DNA from: an uncultured Lachnospiraceae bacterium
GTDB lineage: Bacteria > Bacillota > Clostridia > Lachnospirales > Lachnospiraceae
Reading direction: 5' to 3'
DNA: 6,523 nt
NCBI GenBank assembly: GCA_902767065.1
Contig: CACXFW010000183.1
Coordinates: 1-6,523 of the forward strand
Within the stretch, counting starts at the first letter, position 1. Each line of letters opens with the position of its first letter. The translations under genes were made by a program, and so were the position numbers. The notes beneath the pieces are model-generated. The model saw nothing but the letters and a program-made list of their open reading frames with translations, did not search any database and had not been told where the DNA came from. Positions 1 to 5,470 of the stretch are shown piece by piece.

Positions 1-1886
1 TCCGGAAGAACGCCTGCGGCAACCTCATCCACACCGGCCTGCGATCCGACCGCCCTGGCGGTACGTTCATTGTCCCCGGTCAGCATGACTACATGGATAC
101 CGAGCTCCTTCAGCTCCCGGATCGCCCTCGGGCTGTCTTCCTTCATGGTATCGGCGACTGCTATCATGCCGATGATATCCTCTCCCAGGGCAAAGAGCAA
201 GGGGGTCTTTCCTTCTTCTGCGAGAAGCTCTGCTTTGCGCCTTGCCGAATCGCTGACCGTCAGCTTCTCTGAAATATACTTCAGGCTGCCTCCCGTCAGA
301 ATGCCTTCTTCCAGTTCCGCCCTCACGCCGCTGCCGGGAAGCGCCTCGAACCCGCTCACCTTTTCCAGGGTCAGTCCCCTGCTTTCCGCCTCCCTCACTA
401 CAGCCCCGGCGAGCGGGTGCTCACTCATCTTTTCCACGCTCGCGCTCATCATCAGAAGCCGCGTTTCATCCACGCCATCTTCCGGAATCAGATCTGTCAC
501 CTTCATCTCGCCGCTGGTAATGGTTCCTGTCTTATCCAGCGCTATGACCTGTGTCCGTCCGGTCATCTCCAGGGCGGAAGCGGTCTTAAACAGGATACCG
601 TTCTTCGCGCCGATTCCGTTTCCCACCATGATCGCAACCGGCGTCGCAAGCCCCAGTGCGCACGGACAGCTGATCACAAGAACAGAAATCGCGCGGGCAA
701 GAGAGAACGCGGTATCTTTGGATACAAGCATCCATACGATGAAGGTAACCGCGGCGACCGTCATCACCGCCGGCACGAAGACCGCGCTTACCCGGTCCGC
801 CGCCTTCGCGACAGGCGCTTTGGTCGAAGCAGCATCCGATACCATCTTTATGATCTGGCTGAGCGTCGTATCCGATCCGACCCTCGCTGCCCGGCACCTG
901 AGATGCCCTGACTGGTTGATCGTAGCGGCGCTCACAGTGCTCCCCGGTTCCTTATCCACCGGAACCGATTCGCCCGTCAGGGCAGATTCATTTACCGCTG
1001 ACATGCCGTCGACAACCACCCCGTCAACCGGGATACTGTCCCCGGGCCTCACGACGAAAAGATCCCCGACCTTCACCTCTTCGACAGGAACGGTGACCTC
1101 CTCTCCCCCGCGCTCTACCACAGCGGTCTTCGGGGAGAGCTTCAGCAGGCTTTTCAGCGCGTCGGTCGTACGGCCTTTGCTCATCGATTCCAGCATCTTC
1201 CCGACGGTAATCAATGTGACGATCATGGCTGCAGATTCAAAATAGAGATCATGAAGATACGCATGAATCTCATGAACCGGCCGGCCGTCTGCCGACGCCC
1301 TCGTCATCACAAACAAAACCGCCATACTCCACGCATAGCTGACTCCGCTTCCCATCGCAACCAGTGTATCCATGTTCGGGGCCCGATGAAGGACAGCGTG
1401 AAACCCGCTGACAAAAAACCTGCGGTTGATGATCATGACGGTCATCGCAAGAATCGCCTCCAGCAGCGCGATTCCTATGGGATTCCCTGTCAGAAATGCG
1501 CCGACAGGCCACCCCCACATCCCGTGTCCCATAGATACATACATCAGAGCAAGCAGAAATCCAACCGAACCGATCAGCCGCTTCTTCAGCTTCGGCGTCT
1601 CATGATCAGCCAGCGCTTCTTCCTCCATGGAGAGACTCTTCCGGCTGCTGCTTCCTTCACTGTTTCCATCAGCGCCGGTTATCTGATCCGGGCGGCGCCT
1701 GGCGCCGTATCCCGCATCCTCTACTGCCTTGATGATCGCACGCTCATCCGCCGTCCCCTCAACTCCCATGGAGTTGGTCAGGAGGCTGACCGCGCACTGC
1801 GTCACGCCCGGAACCCTTGACACAGCCTTCTCCACACGCGCCTGGCAGGCCGCGCAGCTCATCCCTGTTACCGTATACTGTTCCAT
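1..1886 (-). CDS. copA: Cu(I)-exporting P1B-type ATPase CopA (3' end outside window)
   Basis: Membrane ATPase that pumps cytosolic Cu(I) outward, driven by ATP through a phospho-aspartate intermediate. The 628 visible codons show, in order: an N-terminal heavy-metal-binding domain with MSCAAC (Cys11, Cys14); a charged linker at about 65-105; a membrane region at about 105-230; the actuator TGES at 304-307; the copper-site CPC at 407-409 within SCPCALGLATP; the phosphorylation motif DKTGT with Asp451; the nucleotide-binding SEHP with His490; and TGDN at 603-606. The GDGxNDxP hinge and last two helices lie beyond base 1, so the gene is cut by the window, not visibly broken. There is one metal-binding domain. 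The ATG at 1886 follows the csoR stop codon by 7 bases, with a purine-rich but weak ribosome site that overlaps the csoR end, which suggests translational coupling. CPC plus the csoR neighbour favour copper (or silver) over zinc or cadmium. Confidence 0.96.
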   Translation of the reverse strand, partial: MEQYTVTGMSCAACQARVEKAVSRVPGVTQCAVSLLTNSMGVEGTADERAIIKAVEDAGYGARRRPDQITGADGNSEGSSSRKSLSMEEEALADHETPKLKKRLIGSVGFLLALMYVSMGHGMWGWPVGAFLTGNPIGIALLEAILAMTVMIINRRFFVSGFHAVLHRAPNMDTLVAMGSGVSYAWSMAVLFVMTRASADGRPVHEIHAYLHDLYFESAAMIVTLITVGKMLESMSKGRTTDALKSLLKLSPKTAVVERGGEEVTVPVEEVKVGDLFVVRPGDSIPVDGVVVDGMSAVNESALTGESVPVDKEPGSTVSAATINQSGHLRCRAARVGSDTTLSQIIKMVSDAASTKAPVAKAADRVSAVFVPAVMTVAAVTFIVWMLVSKDTAFSLARAISVLVISCPCALGLATPVAIMVGNGIGAKNGILFKTASALEMTGRTQVIALDKTGTITSGEMKVTDLIPEDGVDETRLLMMSASVEKMSEHPLAGAVVREAESRGLTLEKVSGFEALPGSGVRAELEEGILTGGSLKYISEKLTVSDSARRKAELLAEEGKTPLLFALGEDIIGMIAVADTMKEDSPRAIRELKELGIHVVMLTGDNERTARAVGSQAGVDEVAAGVLP

Positions 1887-1893
1887 CTTTCTC

Positions 1894-2214
1894 TCACTTC
1901 ATCAGCTTCTGCAGCAGCGCGCAGAGTTCATCGACGGTTTCCTCCCTGCCATTGCGGATATCCTCCACGACGCAGGTGTGTACATGGGACGAAAGGAGCT
2001 GTCTGTTGAAACCGTTCATCGCCGCGCTCACAGCAGCTGACTGTACCAGAATCTCCGGACAATACGCTCCCTGCTCCACCATCCTTCTGATCCCGCGCAC
2101 CTGGCCTTCGATCCGGCTGAGCCGGTTCACCAGACTTCTGATCTCTTCCTCCGGGCGCTCCTTATGCCGCGTCCCGCAGCAGTCCTGTGCGGTGTTCTTC
2201 CCTTCTCTTTCCAT
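1894..2214 (-). CDS. csoR: Copper-sensing transcriptional repressor CsoR
   Basis: All-helical repressor of the CsoR/RcnR family (106 aa, usual size). It binds operator DNA when metal-free and lets go when Cu(I) binds. The family core RLSRIEGQVRGIRRM is at residues 31-45. The Cu(I) ligands known from M. tuberculosis CsoR (Cys, then His 25 residues on, then Cys 4 further) are matched exactly by Cys52, His77 and Cys81; His79 is an extra histidine in HVHTC. Residues 12-13 form an additional N-terminal Cys pair. The ATG at 2214 was chosen because AAGGAG precedes it by 6 bases and the resulting length fits the family. The frame stays open upstream to a TTG at 2343, but that extension has no ribosome site and does not resemble CsoR. 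It is first gene of the csoR-copA operon, and two CsoR-type boxes at its promoter imply autoregulation. Confidence 0.95.
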   Translation of the reverse strand: MEREGKNTAQDCCGTRHKERPEEEIRSLVNRLSRIEGQVRGIRRMVEQGAYCPEILVQSAAVSAAMNGFNRQLLSSHVHTCVVEDIRNGREETVDELCALLQKLMK

Positions 2215-2280
2215 GCAGGGCTCCTTCCATGTCCTGGTCATTTTTGCAGTGAAAGACGTTGAGACGCTACACCAGGATCT

Positions 2281-2298
2281 GTACCGAATGTACCGAAT
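2281..2298. repeat. 9-bp perfect tandem repeat in the csoR leader
   Basis: The unit GTACCGAAT occurs twice back to back at 2281-2289 and 2290-2298. It is seen directly; no function is apparent and replication slippage would explain it. Confidence 0.8.
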
Positions 2299-2344
2299 CA
2301 ACTTAATCCCATCAAGGCAAAAATCATACGATTGGCGTAACAAA

Positions 2345-2361
2345 ATACCCTGACCGGGTAT
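2345..2361. promoter_or_regulatory. Second CsoR-type operator box, downstream of the transcription start
   Basis: A perfect 6-bp inverted repeat ATACCC/GGGTAT around a 5-bp centre (TGACC). It has the same geometry as the promoter box but a shorter, GC-interrupted match. Centre to centre the two boxes are 36 bp apart, so this one falls just downstream of the predicted start of the csoR transcript, where a bound repressor could block elongation or strengthen repression. Confidence 0.7.
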
Positions 2362-2375
2362 ATTGATTTTCCAAC

Positions 2376-2404
2376 ACTATATACCCTGTGGGGGTATATG
2401 TCAA
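2376..2404 (-). promoter_or_regulatory. csoR-copA promoter
   Basis: On the minus strand a consensus -35 TTGACA (2399-2404) is followed, after exactly 17 bases, by -10 TATAGT (2376-2381). The predicted start is near 2369. The spacer is filled by the CsoR operator, the classical arrangement for steric repression of copper-efflux operons. Confidence 0.9.
2379..2399. promoter_or_regulatory. Primary CsoR operator between -35 and -10
   Basis: Perfect 8-bp arms ATATACCC/GGGTATAT surround a 5-bp centre (TGTGG). This fits the known CsoR operator type, an AT-flanked pseudo-palindrome with a run of C on one side and G on the other. It overlaps the inner edges of both promoter hexamers, so CsoR binding would exclude RNA polymerase. 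Confidence 0.9.
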
Positions 2405-2427
2405 CTGCGGAATCGTAACGAAAATAT

Positions 2428-2521
2428 GTTACTATTCACGGCCCCTTCCGCTCAGATCCGTCAGATTAGTAACCTTATCTGACTGGATCATGAGCTTTTC
2501 CAGGGGGTGCTGTATAATAAC
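2428..2521 (-). mobile_element. Degenerate short relative of the 165-bp MITE (copy A)
   Basis: Read on the minus strand, 2523 to 2448 aligns without gaps to plus-strand 3608-3683 of the intact MITE at about 67 of 76 positions. The outer ends GTTATTATACAGCACC and GTTACTATTCACGG are imperfect inverted repeats of each other and resemble the MITE ends. The central stem GTCAGAT/ATCTGAC and the flanking GATCC and GCTCA pairs are kept, including two single-base bulges. The second and third hairpins of the larger copy are absent. No target duplication is visible. It begins right after the terminator of the membrane-protein gene and stops 24 bp short of the csoR -35. Confidence 0.75.
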
Positions 2522-2560
2522 AAAAAAAGAAGAAGCTTCCGTTATGGAAAGCTTCTTCTG
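2521..2560 (-). terminator. Intrinsic terminator of the membrane-protein gene
   Basis: On the minus strand a 10-bp stem GAAGAAGCTT/AAGCTTCTTC (2529-2538 with 2549-2558) has a further CC/GG pair inside, a short loop, and a run of seven T (2522-2528). It lies about 36 bases after the stop codon of the four-helix protein gene and isolates the csoR-copA operon from it. Confidence 0.9.
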
Positions 2561-2587
2561 AAAGATCCTTCGATGAAAGATCCTTCG
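2560..2587. repeat. 13-bp direct repeat behind the membrane-protein gene
   Basis: GAAAGATCCTTCG occurs at 2560-2572 and again at 2575-2587, two bases apart, between the stop codon and the terminator. It is seen directly; no function is recognised. Confidence 0.8.
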
Positions 2588-2595
2588 CAAAACGA

Positions 2596-2958
2596 TTATT
2601 CCTTCTTTGCATTCTTCCACATGATCATCAGAACAGATATGATTCCCATCATGAGACAGATGATCGCCCATCCCTGCATATACCGGTAGATCGGCGTAAT
2701 GGCAAATGCTACGCCTGCAGCACATCCAAACAGCACCAGTGAGATGATCGAACCGGAATCATCTTCCGCTTTTCGCAGCCCGATCCGGACGATGCTGCCG
2801 GCCAGCAGCAGCGCACCTATGACAATCCCTATGATCCCGTTAAAATGTCCGCTCATCGTGAGAACATTCCACGCAGCCGTATAGCAGGAGATCAGAAGGA
2901 GATAAACTGAAACCACGATTCCAAATATTCCCGCCAAGAGCTTGATATTTCTCATCAT
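2596..2958 (-). CDS. Small four-helix membrane protein, function unknown
   Basis: A 120-residue hydrophobic protein I cannot assign to a family. Four probable membrane helices lie at about residues 5-30, 40-62, 69-90 and 95-114. A short acidic loop (AEDDSG, 64-69) lies between helices 2 and 3, and the tail KNAKKE is basic. There is no signal peptidase site, and a single Cys sits near the end of helix 1 (Cys25). The start at 2958 (the first of two adjacent ATGs) is chosen for AGGAGG 9 bases upstream; the frame extends to 3006, but those residues precede the ribosome site and are charged. It follows ohrR on the same strand, with its own promoter in the 116-bp gap, and ends at a strong terminator. 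Co-transcription with ohrR by read-through is possible because no terminator is visible after ohrR, but a role in peroxide defence is only an inference. Confidence 0.8.
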   Translation of the reverse strand: MMRNIKLLAGIFGIVVSVYLLLISCYTAAWNVLTMSGHFNGIIGIVIGALLLAGSIVRIGLRKAEDDSGSIISLVLFGCAAGVAFAITPIYRYMQGWAIICLMMGIISVLMIMWKNAKKE

Positions 2959-3020
2959 ATCATGCTTCCTCCTCTGTCTAAATGGTCGCTTTACATGTAT
3001 GAACAACTGTATCTAACCAG

Positions 3021-3049
3021 ATCATAGCACGCCGGAGCCAAAAGCACAA
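3021..3049 (-). promoter_or_regulatory. Promoter of the membrane-protein gene
   Basis: Minus-strand -35 TTGTGC (3044-3049), a 17-base spacer, and -10 TATGAT (3021-3026), five of six to consensus. The start would be near 3014, about 55 bases before the gene. The A/T-rich stretch at 3048-3056 bears a faint resemblance to an OhrR half-site, too weak to call. Confidence 0.7.
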
Positions 3050-3074
3050 TATGTATTCAGAAATGTTTTTTCAT

Positions 3075-3509
3075 TCAGCAGCTGTCGCCAAGCATCTTAT
3101 ACAGAAGGGTATACAACGTTTTTGCCTCCTCAGGAGACAGCCTGACACAGCAGCTCATTTTTTCCGGAATCACGAGAGCCTTTTCACGAAGCCGCATCCC
3201 TTCTTCCGTCAGAGTGACAATCAGAACCCGCTCATCTTCTTTCGCGCGTTGTCTGGTCACCCATCCTTTCCCCTCCAGTTTTTTCAATAGTGGTGTCAAT
3301 GTCCCGGAGTCAAGATACAAACACTCCCCCAGCTCCTTGACATTGATCTGCCCCCGTTCCCACAGGACCATCATCGTGATGTACTGTGTGTAGGTCAGAT
3401 CAAGATCATCGAGAAACGGTTTGTATTTTTTAACGATTTCCCTGGAACATGCATAAAGGGGAAAACATAGCTGGTTTCCTAGTCTGAGTCCTGCGTATCT
3501 ATCTTCCAT
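3075..3509 (-). CDS. ohrR: Organic-peroxide-sensing MarR-family repressor OhrR
   Basis: Winged-helix repressor (144 aa) that senses organic hydroperoxides by oxidation of an N-terminal cysteine, after which it leaves its operator. NQLCFPLYACSREI aligns with B. subtilis OhrR without a gap, placing the sensing Cys at residue 15 and keeping Tyr19, Tyr29 and Tyr40 of the sensing pocket. The recognition region YLDSGTLTPLLKKLEGKGW is at 65-83 and the wing with EDER at 91-94. Further cysteines at 21, 63, 120, 121 and 144 are unusual; 120/121 fall where two-cysteine OhrR proteins carry the resolving Cys. The ATG at 3509 is fixed by the Cys15 numbering; the ribosome site (GGGAAAGGG) is rather distant. 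No ohr or peroxidase gene is adjacent. A promoter and likely OhrR operator lie about 340 bp upstream, separated from the gene by an inserted MITE. Confidence 0.93.
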   Translation of the reverse strand: MEDRYAGLRLGNQLCFPLYACSREIVKKYKPFLDDLDLTYTQYITMMVLWERGQINVKELGECLYLDSGTLTPLLKKLEGKGWVTRQRAKEDERVLIVTLTEEGMRLREKALVIPEKMSCCVRLSPEEAKTLYTLLYKMLGDSC

Positions 3510-3601
3510 CGGTTTACGACCCTTTCCCGCTTTCCGGCATCATGCCCGCACCTGTTATTCAACGTTTCTGTCCTGAATTCCGCGGCCGATCCTGTTGTGC
3601 T

Positions 3602-3782
3602 GCTTTCTTGTAATTATTCAGCACCCCGTGGAATTGCTCATGATCCAGTCAGATAAGCTTGCATATCTGACGGATCTGAGCGGTTCCACGGGGCGGACAA
3701 GCGGTGAAACCGCTCTGTCCGCCCACAGCGAAGAACACGAAGTGTTCTGAGCAATGGGGGTGCTGAATACTTACGCTTTCTT
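3602..3782. repeat. 8-bp target-site duplication flanking the MITE
   Basis: GCTTTCTT occurs in direct orientation at 3602-3609 and 3775-3782, exactly abutting the two terminal inverted repeats. This is the footprint expected from transposition; 8 bp is the duplication length reported for the IS66 family, among others. Confidence 0.9.
3610..3774. mobile_element. 165-bp MITE with IS66-type ends and a multi-hairpin interior (copy B)
   Basis: The ends are 18-bp inverted repeats, GTAATTATTCAGCACCCC at the left and the complement of GTAAGTATTCAGCACCCC at the right (17 of 18 match). Ends starting GTAA together with an 8-bp duplication are known features of IS66-family elements; no transposase is encoded, so the element would move only with help in trans. 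The interior is almost wholly base-paired. Stem 1 (3624-3693) has CCCCGTGGAA/TTCCACGGGG at its base, then GCTCA, GATCC and GTCAGATA paired with only two single-base bulges. Stem 2 (3691-3724) is 9 bp plus 6 bp around a GAA loop. Stem 3 (3732-3748) is AGAACAC-GAA-GTGTTCT. A related shorter copy lies inverted at 2428-2521. Family assignment rests on the end sequence and duplication length only. Confidence 0.88.
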
Positions 3783-3824
3783 TATGAAGAAGCGCTGCAC
3801 AGACAGGCCTGAATCCTCAAAGGC

Positions 3825-3852
3825 GCAATTACATTGTATGCAATCTTGTTTG
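3825..3852. promoter_or_regulatory. Probable OhrR operator at the ohrR transcription start
   Basis: CAATTACATTGTATGCAAT (3826-3844) contains overlapping palindromes (CAAT-TAC-ATTG and ATTG-TATG-CAAT) and continues with CAATCTTG. It agrees at 17 of 19 positions with the B. subtilis ohrA operator as I remember it (CAATTAAATTGTATACAAT). It starts next to the -10 and covers the predicted start of transcription, so a bound OhrR would repress ohrR itself. The comparison sequence is from memory. Confidence 0.65.
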
Positions 3853-3881
3853 ATTTTACCGAAAAACACTTCGGGTGTCAA
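3853..3881 (-). promoter_or_regulatory. Strong promoter directed toward ohrR
   Basis: Minus-strand consensus -35 TTGACA (3876-3881), exactly 17 bases, then -10 TAAAAT (3853-3858). The predicted start is near 3846. It sits 41 bp after the larC stop codon, and the first gene downstream is ohrR, with the MITE in between. Confidence 0.85.
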
Positions 3882-3921
3882 CAAGAGCAAAAGCAGCCAG
3901 GGTGTGACCTGAAACGCCGTT

Positions 3922-5382
3922 TCACACAACAGTTCCGCTGGCATATGCCTTTACAAGATGATACATCTCAGCGTATCCGATCCCATTCATGCGGCTCAGC
4001 GTTTTAACACTGTCTGCCTCCGGATAGATCACACTGTCCCCGCCGATCCTGCAGATCTTAATCTCAGCCATTCCCCATGGCGTTTCCAGCGTTTTCTCCT
4101 GCCTTGGGAGAACCGTTCTTCCACAGGGAATCTCTCTGATTCCAATGGTAGTCGTATTCCTGAAGATCACCTCTTCAAGACGTGCCTTATCCGTTTCGCT
4201 GCAGATCACATTGAGCACATAGGATGGACGGTTTTTTTTCATATACGCAGGCACATAAAAAACATCCTTCGCACCTTCTTCCAAAAGCAGATCCATTACC
4301 GCGCCAAGTGCCTCTCCTGTACTGTCATCGATATTGGTCTCCAGTTTGATAATCTCATCCCGTCCTTCCCGGTTTTCGATCCGTGCTGCCGCTCCTGCAT
4401 GTTTCCCGCTGTCTGCCGCCTCGATCAGCATGGCACGCAGTATACCGGATGTCGCGTAGTCGCGTTTTCCCGCGCCAAGTCCGTTGCGAACGATTCTGAA
4501 TCTTTCCGGAAGCGTCTCACCTGCCTTAAGCGCGGCCAGAATCGCTGCTCCCGTTGGAGTAATCAGTTCTCCCTTCACGTTTTGCAGGATACCGAACGAA
4601 AGATGGTAAGAGCTCAGAATCTGCGCGGTAGCCGGAACGGGGACCGGAAGCAGTCCGTGCTGGCACATAACCGTGCCGGTTCCTTCCGAAAGATCCGTAA
4701 CGATCACATCGGTTATCCCCAGATTGTCGATACAGACTGCAGCTGCCGCGATATCGATGATAGAATCCACCGCCCCGACTTCATGAAAATGAACACACTC
4801 GATCGTTTCTCCGTGTACTTTGCTTTCCGCCTCAGCCACAACACGGAAGACTTTAAGCGCAAGAGACAGCGCCCCTTCGCTCAGATCACCGGATCGGAGG
4901 ATCCTCTCAATATCTGCCAGATTGCGGCCGTGATGGTGACCGTGCCCATGGTGGTCATGATCATGATCATGGCATCCGTGCTTATGTTGGTTATGATCAT
5001 GGTGATCATGTCCATCATGGCCGTGATCATGGCTGCCGTGATCAAGATGGGAATGATCCTGATGATCGTTCTCATGGCAGTCACTCCCATGATGATCATG
5101 ATCCGGCTCAGAAGCATCCCCCGCTGAGAACCGATCCGGGTGAAGATACGCCATATCATGATCATGATTCTCATGTTCCGAATCAAGCACAACATCAAAA
5201 TCACATGCATCCAGAGCAGACCTTTTCACCCTGCTGATTGCAACCTGCGCACCTTCAAGCTGCAGGCTGTCAATCGCCCTGAGCAGCACATCCTGGTCGG
5301 CCCCAAGATCAAGAAGCGCGCCGACAGTCATGTCTCCACTGATTCCCGAAGACGCGTTCAATACAAGAATCTTCTTTTCCAT
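3922..5382 (-). CDS. larC: Nickel-pincer cofactor nickel insertase LarC, single reading frame
   Basis: Enzyme (486 aa) of the family formerly called DUF111, which inserts nickel into pyridinium-3,5-bisthiocarboxylic acid mononucleotide, in a CTP-dependent reaction, to finish the cofactor of lactate racemase LarA. N-terminal NASSGISGDMTVGALLDLG (residues 9-27), VHFHEVGAVDSIIDI (197-211), LITPTGAA (273-280) and C-terminal LETNIDDSTGEALG (347-360) are characteristic. Between them residues 70-151 form a low-complexity linker with 30 His in 82 positions, mixed with Asp and Gly, a likely nickel store or chelator. The L. plantarum enzyme is made from two overlapping frames by programmed frameshift; here both halves are in one frame. 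ATG 5382 is chosen for AGGAG six bases upstream; an in-frame TTG at 5403 overlaps that site. larA, larB and larE are not in the window. nth lies 86 bp upstream on the same strand, and no clear promoter separates them. Confidence 0.95.
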   Translation of the reverse strand: MEKKILVLNASSGISGDMTVGALLDLGADQDVLLRAIDSLQLEGAQVAISRVKRSALDACDFDVVLDSEHENHDHDMAYLHPDRFSAGDASEPDHDHHGSDCHENDHQDHSHLDHGSHDHGHDGHDHHDHNQHKHGCHDHDHDHHGHGHHHGRNLADIERILRSGDLSEGALSLALKVFRVVAEAESKVHGETIECVHFHEVGAVDSIIDIAAAAVCIDNLGITDVIVTDLSEGTGTVMCQHGLLPVPVPATAQILSSYHLSFGILQNVKGELITPTGAAILAALKAGETLPERFRIVRNGLGAGKRDYATSGILRAMLIEAADSGKHAGAAARIENREGRDEIIKLETNIDDSTGEALGAVMDLLLEEGAKDVFYVPAYMKKNRPSYVLNVICSETDKARLEEVIFRNTTTIGIREIPCGRTVLPRQEKTLETPWGMAEIKICRIGGDSVIYPEADSVKTLSRMNGIGYAEMYHLVKAYASGTVV

Positions 5383-5443
5383 CCCTCTCTCCTCTCCAGA
5401 CAACGCTTCCGACGGTTATCTCAGTCCTGACAATTGTTCCTTA

Positions 5444-5470
5444 AGGAAACACTGATGATATCAGCATTTC
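5444..5470. repeat. Short palindromic repeat at the 3' end of nth (copy 1)
   Basis: Overlaps the nth stop codon. In RNA from the minus strand it folds as a 10-bp stem with two G-U pairs, AAATGCTGAT and ATCAGTGTTT around a 3-base loop. It aligns over its full length with copy 2 at 6181-6207 in the same orientation, with a few substitutions and one extra base. There is no proper T run, so it is at best a weak terminator. Confidence 0.7.

Larger units (their letters stand above)
2215..2368 (-). other. csoR untranslated leader
   Basis: About 150 bases between the predicted transcription start (about 2369) and the csoR start codon. It contains the downstream CsoR-type box (2345-2361), a 9-bp tandem repeat (2281-2298) and the csoR ribosome site. 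I see no intrinsic terminator and no riboswitch fold I recognise. A nine-codon frame beginning ATGATTTTT near 2328 lacks a ribosome site and is not called. Confidence 0.5.
3510..3846 (-). other. Long ohrR leader containing the MITE
   Basis: Predicted 5' untranslated region of ohrR, about 337 bases, starting near 3846. Without the 165-bp element and its 8-bp duplication it would be about 165 bases. It holds no protein gene on either strand that I can support. A nine-codon frame (3543-3514, MMPESGKGS) with a weak AGGTG upstream ends four bases before the ohrR ATG. Confidence 0.55.

Noticed and set aside
70..1245. Long open plus-strand frame of 391 codons
   Set aside because: It lies entirely antisense to copA, whose full set of P-type ATPase motifs is on the minus strand. 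The plus-strand product is low-complexity Ser/Thr/Pro-rich and resembles nothing.
2215..2343. N-terminal extension of CsoR from a TTG at 2343
   Set aside because: It has no ribosome site and an atypical composition, and would begin inside the operator region. The ATG at 2214 has AAGGAG at the right distance and gives normal CsoR length.
2432..2595. Protein-like similarity between MITE copies (frames reading IIQHP and LMIQSD in both)
   Set aside because: The match is without gaps, but the changes are not biased to third codon positions and follow the stem/loop pattern. The frames run into unrelated sequence or soon reach stops. Shared repeat ancestry explains it.
3861..3885. Hairpin ACAC-CCGAA-GTGT with T5 as a larC terminator
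   Set aside because: The stem is only 4 bp, and the same bases form the spacer of a near-consensus -35/-10 pair, so the promoter reading is better supported.
3912..3926. GAAAC-GGC-GTTTC hairpin at the larC stop codon as a terminator
   Set aside because: The stem is short and no run of T follows.
4930..5110. CRISPR-like or satellite repeat in the GATCATG-rich stretch
   Set aside because: There are no regular unit or spacer lengths, and it is fully explained by the His-rich coding sequence.
4881..5210. Overlapping frames rich in Met and Ile on both strands across the LarC linker
   Set aside because: These are shadows of the His/Asp/Gly codon repeats; the ATGATC repetition yields Met-Ile in the other frames.
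5383..5403. LarC start at TTG 5403
   Set aside because: The extension overlaps the AGGAG ribosome site, and the conserved LarC N-terminus begins right after the ATG at 5382.
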